Assembly (NCBI GenBank): GCA_015227615.1
Contig: JAALGZ010000017.1
Location: 672,668-736,667, forward strand
Reading direction: 5' to 3'
Origin: Labyrinthula sp. Ha
Lineage: Eukaryota > Sar > Bigyra > Labyrinthulida > Labyrinthulaceae
DNA length: 64,000 bases
Part shown: positions 45,925 to 58,079 of the stretch, piece by piece
Position numbering within the stretch: position 1 is the first letter of the stretch
Layout of the letters: every line of letters starts with the position of its first letter
Notes under the pieces: generated by a model
The model's input: the letters and a program-made list of their open reading frames with translations, nothing else
Database searches by the model: none
Told to the model about the DNA's origin: nothing
Translations under genes and position numbers: made by a program

Positions 45925-46754
45925 GGGTTATATTAAACCCATACACTTAGAAAAGCGCAAACAAATCAAAACTAAATTCAAAAAATAGAAAAAGAATGAA
46001 ACTATTTGGACTTAGTACTTTGGTTTTGGCATATGCTCAAGGTTTTGAACATTTGGCAAAAAACGTTAGAAAGAATTTTGGAGATGACAAAGTAATTACT
46101 TTCACTCATGAAACATTGAAAGGAAACCCACAGATTGCAGAGTTGCTCTTGAAGCATGAAGCGGATCATTTTGGTTTAGATGAAGAGAAAGTACATTACA
46201 AAGTGTCCCAAATGACAGTCAACAGGTTAAATGAGATGTCTACTAAGAGTTTTGAGGACTCTACAGAAGATTGGATTGAACACTTTGAAAATAACTTTCG
46301 TGATGAAAATTTCATGTGTCGTGATGGTGCTGCATGTGCTAAGAGAAGTGCTCAAGACTTTTACAGCAGTTACCAACCTCTAGATGCAGTTCATGCAAGA
46401 GTAACTGATCTTGCAGAGGCTTCAGAATTTGCAACCATCAGCTCCATTGGAAGCAGTTACGAAGGAAGAGATCAACTCACTGTAAACATTGGAAACTCTT
46501 CCAAACCTCTTGTGTTTTACTTTTGTAACATTCATGCGAGAGAATGGTTGACTCCAATGTTTTGTACTTACATGGTAGAAACTTTACTTGCTGATGGTGG
46601 ACATCCACTACTAGATGACTTCTCATTCACCATTCTTCCTAGTGCGAATCCTGATGGATACAGTTATACTTGGACAAACGATAATCTTTGGAGAAAAACT
46701 AGAAATGTTAATGCTGGATCAACCTGCAGAGGAACGGATCCAAACAGAAATTAC
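45925..46754 (+). repeat. Carboxypeptidase shared tract, copy 2
   Basis: Partner of 36301-37130 at a constant offset of 9624 bp with no indel. Differences seen: one in the leader, and in the coding part one silent change near codon 71, one in the CRGTD codons and one at the Asn of DPNRNY, all synonymous. Identity drops at once after 46754. Confidence 0.95.
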
Positions 46755-47417
46755 CCTCATAAACATTGTGGACCTGGGGCTTCGACTAATCCCTGCTCTG
46801 AAAGCTATTGCGGGAGATCTCCATTAGATCAAATAGAAACAGCTAATATTGCTGCATTTGTTGAAAAAAACAACGAAAGGCTCATTTCGGTAATGGATGT
46901 TCACTCTTTCTCTTACATGTGGATGTACCCTTATGGCTATACTACTTCATCTCTACCTTCTAATGACAAGAAAACTCTTAATCAGTGTACTATAGCAGCT
47001 GTAGATGCAATTGAAAAAGTTTCTGGAAGAAGATGGTTGTATGGAGCAATTGCGGAAACTTTATATGTAGTTTCAGGGGGGAGTCTTGATTGGTTCTATG
47101 TGAATCAAAATATTCTTCATAGCTATACTGTTGAGTTAAGAGGAACTAGTTTTCAACCTAGAGCAGAAAATATTGTGCAAAGTAATAAAGAAATGTTTGC
47201 AGGATTGGATGCGAATTTGAATTGTATAGCTGGAAGAGGAGGTGAATCAGGATCTGATGAAGAGGGAGATGATGAAGATCGAAGGTGTGTTGACTCGGAT
47301 CCTACTGGAATAACTGTTGGTGGAGTAGAAACTCCGTGTAGAGATTTGAGAATTTATTGTAGTGGATATGATTTTGTTCGTGAAACTTGTCCTTTCACAT
47401 GTAGAGAATGTGATTAA
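45996..47417 (+). CDS. Secreted M14 metallocarboxypeptidase with ShK-like domain, copy 2
   Basis: The 473-residue paralogue of the enzyme at 36372 has the same layout: signal peptide, pro-region, M14 catalytic domain, acidic linker, six-Cys ShK-like domain. Residues 1-253 are identical to copy 1 in protein; after DPNRNY the two are only about two-thirds identical. All catalytic residues are kept (H180, E183, N250-R251, H303, Y357, E380). The residue equivalent to 255 is Leu364 (GGSLDW), again an A-type pocket but larger than the Val in copy 1, so substrate choice may differ slightly (inference). The last domain is diverged (CVDSDPTG ... CPFTCREC) but keeps six Cys. The third-position composition of the diverged part is more AT-rich than in copy 1. 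Ends in TAA. Confidence 0.95.
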   Translation: MKLFGLSTLVLAYAQGFEHLAKNVRKNFGDDKVITFTHETLKGNPQIAELLLKHEADHFGLDEEKVHYKVSQMTVNRLNEMSTKSFEDSTEDWIEHFENNFRDENFMCRDGAACAKRSAQDFYSSYQPLDAVHARVTDLAEASEFATISSIGSSYEGRDQLTVNIGNSSKPLVFYFCNIHAREWLTPMFCTYMVETLLADGGHPLLDDFSFTILPSANPDGYSYTWTNDNLWRKTRNVNAGSTCRGTDPNRNYPHKHCGPGASTNPCSESYCGRSPLDQIETANIAAFVEKNNERLISVMDVHSFSYMWMYPYGYTTSSLPSNDKKTLNQCTIAAVDAIEKVSGRRWLYGAIAETLYVVSGGSLDWFYVNQNILHSYTVELRGTSFQPRAENIVQSNKEMFAGLDANLNCIAGRGGESGSDEEGDDEDRRCVDSDPTGITVGGVETPCRDLRIYCSGYDFVRETCPFTCRECD

Positions 47418-48969
47418 TGAAAAGGATAGAATAACATAAATAGTATAGTGGAGAAATTATTAATATTTAATATTTATTCTTAGATAAGATGTTCAGTCGA
47501 TTTTGGTATGGAGGAAAGATGTTCACTATTTTTCAATCTGTTTGGGTAAAGGTTCTCAAAAAGTGAGTTTTGGAAACTTGGAAAACAAAGTTTAGATTGA
47601 AAAAAGCTAAGAAAAAGAATATATAATTGTATATGTAAATATACTAAGAGTAGAATAAAGAAATAGTTTTAAATAAACAAAATATTAAAAAACTGTGTGT
47701 TCTGAAAATAAGGCGATTGAGTGAACTTGGAGAGAATTAAGAACAATGAGAAGATACATAAAAGAAATATCCACAAATTAAGTTCTTTTTCTATAAAAGA
47801 ATCACTGAGTTAAGTAGAAAAACATTTGAAAAAGTTCTAAGTAATACTAGTTACAATGGTCTTTCTTTTCAAAATAACTAGAAGAATTCTGTAGTTCATA
47901 ATTTGTTTTATAATCATCTATGAAAAAATAAGATCAGATTCTTCATTCTTATTATATATTTTTTGTTTGTCTTTACAAAATAGGGACTCCACAAGTTTGA
48001 TTCTTCTCGAAATAATTTCGTACATCTGAATAATGTTGGAAAAAGGAACCACCCCTAAATATTTACATCCTTGGAAACGAATTTTCATAGGCAACAAAAT
48101 AAATTTAGAGAACATAATATTAAGAAAAATAAGCAATAATAAATGTTTTTTTTGAAATAAATTATGTTTCTATTGTTTTGCTTTTGTTCATAAGATTAGC
48201 GTTCCTAAGTGTCAAGAACTCTTGGCTAGGTAAGATGCTGAATGAGTACTGTCAAAATAGATATTGTGAAGTTCTTTCATGGAAAAAAAAATCTCAAGCA
48301 AATTTTTATAGTTTCAACAAGTCTTAAATAATTATTTTCTTTACTTATAAGCTGAGTACAAACAAGGACCGAAAATAAAGCTTCTACTAATAAAAAGAAC
48401 TAACTCAAACCTCAAACGAAAAGAAATGAATAAAGAACCATAGTTAAGGAAACTTGTAAATCAATGAAATTTTTATTCAGCAAAAAAAAGCTGAAACAGT
48501 TAAAAAGGTTTTTAAAAGGATTGTTTTAGTTTCTTCCTGTAGAGTTTGAGCTCAAAGGGGTGCTGCATGACAGTCGGGTTTAACTTGATTTCCCCAACAT
48601 ATTCAAAGAAAAAAGATCATTAAAAACTGTTCAGTTCGTTTTCAAGTGTTATCTTGTTTGGCACAAACTATTTCGTACCATGTTTTTCTACAAGAAGCGA
48701 TAAAAGACCAACTCCGACTATAGTTTACAGTAATGCAGTATGTAAACCACTCAACTATGATCAGTAATGTGCCATTGTATCTTGACAAACAGTTAATCTT
48801 CGCATCAGCAGGGTAGTTCAATAATTTAATTGGCTAGTATAACGAATCAAAATGCACAAAATGTTAAACTGTTTTCATTTGTTGTAGCAACCAATCAAAA
48901 TAGTTGAATCTATTGTCTAAGAACAACTTAGGGAAGTTTACCAACCATCCTAGATTAGGAATAAATTGA
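47418..48969. other. AT-rich spacer
   Basis: Homopolymer-rich sequence. A minus-strand open frame at 47918-48136 (KYLGVVPFSNIIQMYEIISR) has a faintly protein-like composition without recognisable homology or a supported start; I do not call it a gene. Confidence 0.45.
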
Positions 48970-50043
48970 ATGCAAGAAGCAAAGAAACAAAAGATGCAGA
49001 AAGATCAAGAAATTTTCTTAATCCCATCCAAAGTAGATGGATTCACATCTGATAAGCCATTCATTGCATTTGAATATTATCCACCAAGAACAAATGCTGG
49101 AGTTGAGAGTTTGAAGATGAAGCTCGCGAGGATGAAGAAGCTTAATCCTTTGTATGTTGACTTTACATGGGGAGCTGGTGGAACCACGAGTGAATTGACG
49201 CAGGAGTTATGTACTACAGCTCAAGAAGATTTTAGATATGTTGCTAACATGCACTTGACTTGCACGAACATGCCAAAAGAAAAAATTGACATTGCCTTGG
49301 AGTTGAGTCTGTCCAAGGACATTAGAAATATCCTTGCTTTGAGAGGAGATCCACCAGTTGGTCAAAAGGATTGGAAACCTGTTGAAAGTGGATTCTCTTG
49401 TGCATTGGATCTTGTTAAGTATATCAAGGATTATGAAAAGGAGAAAGAGAAAGAAGGTTTTTTTGGAATTTCTGTTGCTGCTTATCCAGAAGGTCATCCA
49501 AATGTTATTAAAGAAATAACAGATGTTGACAAACTTTCAGATGCTGAAAAACTCCGCGTTGTTAAGCAGGATGATAAAGTTTTTGTCTGTAGTGATGAAG
49601 ACTTTATTTCAGAGATGAAATACTTGAAGTCAAAGGTTGATGCAGGAGCAAATATGATCGTAACCCAGATGTTCTTTGACGTAGATACTTTTCTTGCCTT
49701 CCAAAAAGCTTGTAAAGAGTATGAAATTAATGTTCCTATCATCCCAGGAATTATGTGTATATCTAGTTTTGGTGGATTCAAGCGTATGGTCAAACTATGT
49801 AAAACTAGAGTTCCAAACGGCTTGGCAGAGTCTCTGGCAGAGGTAGAAAATGATAGAAAACAGTTTATTAAGGTTGTAGTCGGCTTCTTAACGGATATGT
49901 GCCAAAGATTGTTGACAGAGGGAAAAGTTCCTGGATTACATTTTTACACGCTAAATATGGATGAAGTTGTGGTTGAAGTTTTGAAGAAGTTGAAATTGTA
50001 TGCAGGGAATTATTCTTTCACAGATACTCCTAATATGCAATAG
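48970..50043 (+). CDS. MTHFR: Methylenetetrahydrofolate reductase, catalytic domain only
   Basis: Reduces 5,10-methylenetetrahydrofolate to 5-methyltetrahydrofolate with an FAD cofactor, feeding methionine synthesis in the cytosol. The 357 residues start at ATG 48970. The catalytic TIM barrel spans about 27-340 and holds the general-acid Glu (FEYYPP, E35), DFTWGAGG (64-71), the HLTCTN strand (95-100) and ALRGDPP (123-129, with the folate-contacting D127). MFFD and PGIM segments follow as in the family. The SAM-binding regulatory domain of animal, plant and fungal MTHFR (about 300 further residues) is absent. It is therefore MetF-like in length though eukaryotic in sequence style, and probably not inhibited by SAM (inference). 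Convergent with a small membrane-protein gene 86 bp away. Ends in TAG. Confidence 0.93.
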   Translation: MQEAKKQKMQKDQEIFLIPSKVDGFTSDKPFIAFEYYPPRTNAGVESLKMKLARMKKLNPLYVDFTWGAGGTTSELTQELCTTAQEDFRYVANMHLTCTNMPKEKIDIALELSLSKDIRNILALRGDPPVGQKDWKPVESGFSCALDLVKYIKDYEKEKEKEGFFGISVAAYPEGHPNVIKEITDVDKLSDAEKLRVVKQDDKVFVCSDEDFISEMKYLKSKVDAGANMIVTQMFFDVDTFLAFQKACKEYEINVPIIPGIMCISSFGGFKRMVKLCKTRVPNGLAESLAEVENDRKQFIKVVVGFLTDMCQRLLTEGKVPGLHFYTLNMDEVVVEVLKKLKLYAGNYSFTDTPNMQ

Positions 50044-50129
50044 GTTTACGGGTTAGTAAGAGTTAAAAATTAAAAAGCGTCATTTCTTAATTGAGGTTTT
50101 CTTTACGTTTTACATCATACAAATTTTGG

Positions 50130-50633
50130 CTACCTTGAACTTAATGCTGTTATCTTCTTTTGCAATCGTGAGATTGGTTTTTGTGTGGTGAATCTCCAGC
50201 CAAAGAATGCAACGAAGATCCAGATGAAACTAAGGCAGCCAAAGAGAACAAGGGGTGCATTTTGTATAAGAGAGAATATATCTGTGTGAATCATAAAGCT
50301 ATCCATATCTTCCCTGAAAAACATGTGAAATATCCGTCCAAACATCGTCTCGTTTCGCGTTGATCCTTCGGCTTGTTGACCTACGTACATTTCCATCAGC
50401 ACTTCGTCGACCAGAACACTAATAAACGATAGACTTATCAGAAAGAGAATAAGCCAATTTAAATTAACAGGTTCTTCATCCTCAGCTAACCATACATTTC
50501 CACAGTCATCATCTACATCACTTTTTGATCGCTTTAGTGAGACAAAGTAGTTTTCTGTATCTATGGGTTCTTGCTCTGAGCAAATTCGCATATGTTCTAA
50601 TGGTTTGGCACTGTCAAAGCAGACAGACTGCAT
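50130..50633 (-). CDS. Small two-span membrane protein, unrecognised
   Basis: The 167-residue protein starts at ATG 50633. Residues 1-57 are hydrophilic and acidic (KSDVDDDCGN, EDEEP). Two hydrophobic spans follow at about 59-78 (WLILFLISLSFISVLVDEVL) and 127-146 (PLVLFGCLSFIWIFVAFFGW), joined by a ~45-residue loop with a possible N-glycosylation site (NETM, 94-97). The tail is short and basic. No family recognised. The coding composition is less AT-rich than the surroundings, the start is good and the stop is TAG, so I regard it as a real gene. Its 3' end faces MTHFR. Confidence 0.7.
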   Translation of the reverse strand: MQSVCFDSAKPLEHMRICSEQEPIDTENYFVSLKRSKSDVDDDCGNVWLAEDEEPVNLNWLILFLISLSFISVLVDEVLMEMYVGQQAEGSTRNETMFGRIFHMFFREDMDSFMIHTDIFSLIQNAPLVLFGCLSFIWIFVAFFGWRFTTQKPISRLQKKITALSSR

Positions 50634-53315
50634 AAAATTTCTATAAACTCCTCGCCTTGGTAGCTATCAATTACTTTGATTACACTGTTTTTTTCTTTCT
50701 CTTTTGTTAATTATGTTTTTCTTCAACGGCACAAAAATCAAACGTGGCGGATGGGTTGTTTCAATTTGCAAGAGATAGATCGGAGTTTATCTGAGAACTG
50801 TTGCAAATTGCGCATATCCCGTATAATTCAAACATGGCGTCAATTTAAGTGTAGTTATATTCCTAAGAAAAAAGATAGACAACTTTTAATTCATTGCCAT
50901 CTTGTTTTTTCAACTCTTCAAAGGGACAAACATGGGTTAAATGTTGTTGCTTGAAGAATAAACTTCCCAAAGAAACAAATGCCCCAGTTCTTAGTAGTAT
51001 TGTTTCATAGTTCTTGTCCAATTGTAGATTGGTGCAACAGGATGGATCTGCCAGTCCACAATGTGGGACATTTGAGAGAAATTTCTTAACTAGTAACATT
51101 ACACGAAATTTATTTGAAAATAAGACCAGACACTATTGATGTAAGCTTTCAAGCCATGAGGTATTGTCATGCTCAAGGTCAGCAAAAGTACAAGAAAGTT
51201 TTTTTGGAATGAGTCCTTCAAACTTAATCAGAAAGTGTGGGTGTTTATCTTCTTCAGAAGCATTCTTGTGTCAAAACCTAGACTATTATCTCCCAGAGCA
51301 TGCGGGGTCATTTAGTCGAAAGCAAGTGTTACAAATTAGGAAATAATAGTTTTCCTGTTTATCAAACTGCTCTTGTGGCGAGATATTGGAATTTTCAAAG
51401 ATTCAATTTCGCAACTTCGGTAATATAACCAAAGCTGAAACTTGTAGACCAATCAAAATTAGTTTATATTTAATATGTATCCAAGGAGTAAGTATTTTTT
51501 GACCCATTTTTGTGGGAATTCCATGCCCGAGATAGTTTTATCATACTGATAATATACCTTTTAGTAATAAAAGTTTGTGTTTATAAGAAAATGAGAATAT
51601 CTTGTTCCAAAGTTTTGTCTTAACAATAGGTTGTTTTCTCTTTCTTCAATTTTCAAATTCCCTTGTTTCGACCTATTTTATTTCAAATTCGCGCCATTGA
51701 TGTCCGAAAGCACGATAATTTTGTCGATCACTTCTTACTTAACAATGCCAAAATTTAGAGAAAGGGGTGGAAAAGACAAGTAAAGCTTGAAGTATGTGAA
51801 CAAGAATAATAGCACTCCAGTCAGCAGGTGTTAGCACACGCCATGTCTAAATCTTGTAAAGAGCTCATGGAGAATTAAAACTTCACGGGTGCATGATATA
51901 TCGCGTTTAATAGCTCATTTTTTTCAAGAACACTTTAATTGCTGTCCAAATTATTAGGACAATTGTGAATGGATACGAGTGAGAGAGTTAGCGAGATCAT
52001 AGACTAAAATCGATGTAATGGTTTTAGAAGGGTCTAAGAAGATAACTATCTCAATGGATTCTCAACTTTGCCAAGCTAGTGATCAGAAAACTTCAGACTT
52101 TGCGCAAATGAAGCCATGGCTACGCTACATGGGTTCAGCTTGTCTCCAAACTGAAGAAAAATAAATGAGATTGCTCATGTTGACAACCATAAGAATGCAT
52201 TTATTTATCACATTAATGAATTATATGTACCTTCTGCGCATGTTCCCTCACGAACTTAGTGACTGAAGTGCACTCTTCCTGCAAAGCAGAATCACATTGA
52301 GTTCGACATGCATCATCCGTTGCTAGGTAAACGTGCACTTACAACTTAATAAGAAGTATGTAGTTAAAAAGTTCCTGTTAAATGACAACTCGTATTAAGC
52401 TCGTTAATAGAAGCTGTTATTACTATTTTGTACGGCATAGATTTACAAGTTTCAGTTTCCAGCTGAATTTGAGATTTTGTTGATGAGAGACAAGAACCAG
52501 GCAGATTTTAGTGTGATTGGTATGGCATTAAATATCTACGCAGACACTAATAAAAAGTTTCAATACTTTGTTATGTATCAATTTCTAACTAAGGTAACTA
52601 ATATAAAGTAGGAAATGCAAATGAGAATTGAAAAAAAAACTATTTCAAGCTTGCGATTACTGTTGTGAATGTTATTTAAGTTGGAAATACTGATCAAGCA
52701 CAATTTTCAAGTACTATCTTTTTCAGGAACAAGTCATACTCGGGCTTTGAAAAACCTTTTGAAAAATTTTATTAGATCTAAGGAGATAAAATGGCAAAGC
52801 TTTACAAAACCATTTTTCTATACTGCGCGGAAGAAATTGTGAACAATACATTGAAACTTGGAGTATTCAGTAAGATTATGCTTAATTTTCAAAAGATGTT
52901 TTTAGTTTTTTCATTTTTATGCTATATCAAAAAGCTACTTATTAAGAATAAATAATTTCTTTTATCTTAGGCATATATTTTCTCATATTTATGAGTTGAT
53001 AAATTCCTAAGTAGATTCAGGCTTAGAAAGCATATTTATTGTTTTAACTTGGTTGAATCCTTTTTAAAGAATTAAATCTTTCTAAGTGATTAAATTATCC
53101 AAATCAAAAATCTGTGGAAATGAAACCTACAGAATATAGGTTTTTCCTATCTGCAGAGAACCATGAAGTTAAAGAACGCAACTTAAAACCATAAAAATTC
53201 TTTCAATAGTGTGGTATTGATACTAAGAAGAGGAAGATTAACTTCATTGGAGAAATAGTTCTGCACGAAAACAAGATATATTTTCAAGATAATTGCATAA
53301 ATTGAGATCAACAAC
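50634..53315. other. Gene desert
   Basis: No supported gene. Overlapping short frames at 50676-51346 have no recognisable content. The 3' edge is the insertion site of the copia element. Confidence 0.5.
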
Positions 53316-53615
53316 AGTCAGACACTAAGCAGTCGAGTGTACGACTCTCTCCATACTGACTGTTTACACTTTACATAGTTATAATACAATATTACATTAC
53401 TGCACAATTGGTGCAACTTTACATAATACACTTTTACTAATACATAAGCACCGGAAACAACAGATAGTAAAACCTCAATATCTCAACAACTACTGGGAGT
53501 TAGAAGACCTTACTTATATCATTTTAAAGTTCTTTTCAAGCTCTTTCAGTTAATTTAATTTAATATACTTATCCTCATACACATATAGACGATACGGACA
53601 ATTACTTGTCTAACT
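53316..53615 (+). repeat. 5' LTR of copia element
   Basis: 300 bp beginning AGTCAGACAC and ending TGTCTAACT, so the ends form a short inverted repeat (AGTyAGACA). It matches 58080-58379 with 10 substitutions and no gap. Confidence 0.93.
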
Positions 53616-53630
53616 TGGTTGCGATGGAAG
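53616..53630 (+). other. Primer-binding site of copia element
   Basis: TGGTTGCGATGG starts immediately after the LTR. Its complement ends in CCA, as expected for a tRNA 3' end priming minus-strand synthesis. The likely gag ATG (53624) lies within it. The tRNA was not identified. Confidence 0.6.
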
Positions 53631-56600
53631 CAAACGAAAATCAGAACGATCCCGTGGAAGAACGAACAGCACGGAGTGAAAACTCCAACTTAACCCAAGG
53701 GGAAACTCATTTACAAAACTTTCCTGCTTCAACTAGAACACTTACAAAGCTAGAAATTACAAATGAGGCAATTAACGAAGAATTCTACAAAAAAGGACGA
53801 AAAAGATTGGAAAACCTTTTACGATCAAAAACTGATGAAAACCAAATCGAACTACTGAAACAAGGTGTTGAGATGTACCTGCTTGCCTTAAAATTACAAA
53901 TTAATGGAACATCTCTACGCAAATTTTTAAATCTCATGATCGCAGCATCATTGATGAGCTGTTAGAATCTTACAATCCGCTTACTCAAAAATCTAACTAC
54001 ATTCTAGAGGAAGAAATTGACGATGAAGTTTCAGATGACATCATTTCTCTTTGGAAAAAAAGACGTTGTTTTCTTGCGAACAATCCGAACCCCACATCGT
54101 TTTTGCAAAATCCTGCGACGCATCGGGGCTGTTACATTCTTACCTACACAAACCAGAAAAAGAATTAACTTTGGAAACTTGATTTACAGCTGTTGGGAGG
54201 AATCAGAACCCATTACAGACTTCGTTAAACGCTTTGATTCTTTGGTACAACAGGCTAATCAGATCAAGATGATGCAAAATGACTCTGATTTACTTACACT
54301 TTTTCAAACTAAGATTCTCTTCAGAAGAAACAACAATCAGAAAATTTTTACAGTTGTCAACAATTTGGATTCAAAAGATCTACCATTAAAGGATTACATG
54401 AGTGAAGTGACACAAGCCGTACTTCAGCATGACAATTCAGGTTTGATCCCTTTTGATGCTCCAAGTACATCAGTTGTTGCATTTACAAAGAAAATTGTTT
54501 CTTCTAATTCAAAAGTTACATTGTGTTTCAATTGCGGTGAAGATTTTCCACACAAAGGAAAACAATGTGCTGCTAAAGGTGCTACCTGTTCTTACTGTGG
54601 TAAACCTAATCATTTTGCAAAGGTGTGTTCAACCAACCCAGAACGTACATTACAACTTCCCAAGATGAAGAAAAAGCCTACAAAGAAAACAGTAGCAGTA
54701 ACTTCTACAAAAGAAAATTTTAATCCTTTCAGTTTCGCTACTTCTCTTTGTACCACAGGTTCAAACTCTTTAGCTGGGCTAGATTCATGCAGCGATGTTT
54801 TCGTTTTCAGAAGCGCTGATTTTTTTACACACATGGATCAGAAGCCTGGTAAACTTACACTTACAGAAAATTCTGGTAGCTACGAAAGCACTGGAACAGC
54901 CAGATTTGCATTCAAAGAATTTCCTTCTAAGTTTTTTACAGTACAGGCAATTTACATGCCAAGTGCAAATTTCAACATTTTGTGTACCTACGATCTAGAG
55001 CAACAGAATGTTAAAGTCAACCATCGCTCTAGAAATGTACAACTAGAAACAGGAAACAAATTAAAAATAATTTTACTTGGAAAGAAAAGCTTCATTGAAA
55101 TCATTCCACTAGGGAAATCAGTTTTACAAACCTCTGATCCAAATCTAATGCATCGTAGGTTGATGCACCTCTCAGAGGACAAACTTAAACATGCTGGTTT
55201 CATTAAGGGTTCTCAAAAACTGAACAGCTGCCAAGTCTGTCTTCAGACAAAAGCTAAACACAACCCAGTGAAGAATTTAATTCACAAGATGAAACTCTCT
55301 CCTGATTCCAGAGGTCAAGCTTTTTCAATGGACTTACTCATTCCGCCAAAACACTCGATGAAACCAGTCAATGGTGTTGTGGCTGCATTGATTCTAGTTG
55401 ACCTGAAAACAAAATTAATTAGAGTTGCTCCTTTAAGAACACTTCAATCAAAAGATTTACTTGCAGCTCTTTACTACCTTCTTTCTACACTCAAAACTTT
55501 ACCAAAAACGATTGTTACAGACCGCCAATCTGGTTTTACGGCAGAACACTTTGTCAACTCAATTTCGGCAAAAGGCATTCATTTACGTTTTGTCCCTAGA
55601 GATCGACACGAAACTTTCAATGGAGTTGCTGAACGAACGATTGGCATCTTAAAGGTCATGGCTTCAGCCGCCCTACTACAGTCTAAACTTGATGACTCCT
55701 TTTGGATCTACGCAGTCAAATTTGCAAGTTACATCAAGAACAGAGTACATCACAAAACACTTGGTGAATCGCCTTACAAACTAGAAACTGGGCAAGAACC
55801 AAACCTTTCTTCACTTAGAACCTTTGGTTGCTGTTGTTTTACGTTAAAATCTTCTGGAACGAAGACAAACAAATTTCAAGAAAGAACAGACACTGGTCTC
55901 TTTCTTGGACTACAGGAACATTCAAGTTTCAACACAGCAATCATCTACAAACTTAGTACTGGAAAAATCATTTACCCTCAACTAACCGATGTTTGGTTCC
56001 AAGAATCAAGAACACATGATCAAATCGATCAAAATCCACCAACTTTCTCATTTGGTGACATCAAAATTGTTGACAAAACTGAAAATGACCCAATTTCTGA
56101 GGATGATTTTGAATCTGATGATGACGATGATTTCAGTCCAGATTTTGGTATTTACTATGTACGTTATGGCCAGAAGGCAAATCAACAAGAAAATCATGAT
56201 TTTGAGCATGATGATAATTTCGATGAAAATCCGCCTTCAGCAGATGTTCAACTCGATCACGATCAAGATGCAAATGATCCAACTCCATCTGCCGAAGTAA
56301 CAATCCCTGAAACACCTCAAACGAGCGAAAAGAACAATGCTCGTCTACCAGTAACAACGCGATCTGGGAGAAATGCCACGAAATTCGACCTAAATCGGAT
56401 GTCAGCTTTCACGTTGAACACAACTGAAGAAACAACACACCTCATCAAGCCTAAAACAAAAGGTCAGAAAGAAAAGCTACGGAAGAAGATCATTCAGTCT
56501 AGAATTGATCAGAAACCTTCCATTTACCGTGACACAAGAGGTCACCCAGACGAAGCATCTTACAAGAAAGCGGTCGAAAAAGAGCTCAAAGCTTTAGAAG

Positions 56601-58079
56601 AACGAAAGGTTCTCAAAGTGATTAATCGCTCCGAACTTCCTGAAAATGTTTACGTTGGAAAATGCACGATGCTTGTGAAACAAAAACGCAATGGGAGTTT
56701 CAAAGCAAGATGTGTTTACAATGGAAGATCTCAGAAATTCAAAATTACACCTTACCGCAGTTCTCCTACCTTAGACTACAACAGTCTTGCAGTTGCACTA
56801 GCAGTTGCGGCTCGAAGACAGTTCCATTTTAACTCTTTAGATGTTAGTACCGCATTCTTGTACGCGGATCTACCTGCTGGCACTACACTCTACTGTGAAA
56901 TCCCTGATGGACATGAACTGAAACATGACAAGACTAAAGTAATGAAGATTGAGAAAGCGCTTTACGGTCTGAAGGAAAGTCCCAAGCTTTGGTTTGACAA
57001 TGTTTCTGCTAAAATTCAAAAACTTGGACTCAAACAAGCAATCTTTGACGAGTGTGTCTTCTACAAGAAAGATTTAATTACTTTACTTTACGTTGATGAT
57101 GTACTGATGCTCGGTACAAAACAAGAAATTACAAACTTCTCAAAACAGTTTGGGAAAACTTACAAAATTACACTAGGAACACTAGATCAGAAAACAGACT
57201 TCTTAGGAGTTAACATTGAAAGAAAACCCAATGGAGACTACCAAATTGACTAAACCAAACACATTGAGAAAATTTTAGAAGAATTCAAGGATTTCAAGAC
57301 TAAAGACAAATTTACACCATTACCTTCTACTTTCGCTGAGGCTGTTAAAAACAATTCCAATGCTAAAAGCATTAAATTTCCGTACAGAGAATTGCTTGGA
57401 TCTTTAATTTACTTACGACTTACAAGATTTGATTTACTCTACGCGTTACATGCGCTTAGTCAACTTTCTGAACACGTGACAAGTTTTGCAGTAAAGTCAA
57501 TTCTCAACACATTAGGTTACATTAGTAGAACGAAACATCAAAAACGAATTTTTTACTCAGATCAATCAAATGGTGAAATTACACTTCTTGCCTTTTGTGA
57601 TGCTGAATGGGCCTCTAACTCACTTAACAGAAAAAGTGTTAGTGGTAACTTCATTTACTTTGGTCAATCGCTCATTACTGGCAGAAGTTCAAGACAAAGG
57701 ACAGTTGCTACCTCTGCTGCTGGAGCTGAGCTGATTGAAATTTACAAAACAGCAAAACATTTGCAAGGAATCTACGGATTGTGCATGGATTTAGATTGCA
57801 AAGTCAAGCTACCTTCAGTGATTTTTACAGATTCACTTAGTTCAACTAAAACATTAGAAAAGACAGTTTCTCCAGAGCAAAAACACATGAGCGTTGCAAT
57901 TCATTTCTTAAAAGGACTCATTCGTTCAGGAAAACTAAAGGTGATTTTCATCAAACGCGAATTCAACATTGCTGATCTTCAAACGAAACAGAATCCAAGA
58001 GCTGAGTTTGAAAAACTTTGGAACATGACTCATTCAAGGATGAAGTGGCAGCATTTGAAGATCTAAAAAGACCGCATGG

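Noticed and set aside
47918-48136. Minus-strand open frame with somewhat protein-like composition
   Set aside because: No supported start, no paralogue in the window and no recognisable motif.
3136-50633. Ciliate Cys-UGA or Gln-UAA/UAG genetic code for the whole window
   Set aside because: All conserved genes are complete with TAA or TAG as stops and no in-frame TGA despite well over a hundred Cys codons, so neither code is used in them. A rare sense TGA remains open and is reported as a finding.
50676-51346. Cluster of short overlapping open frames downstream of the small membrane gene
   Set aside because: Low-complexity, no motif, starts and stops inconsistent; typical of accidental frames.
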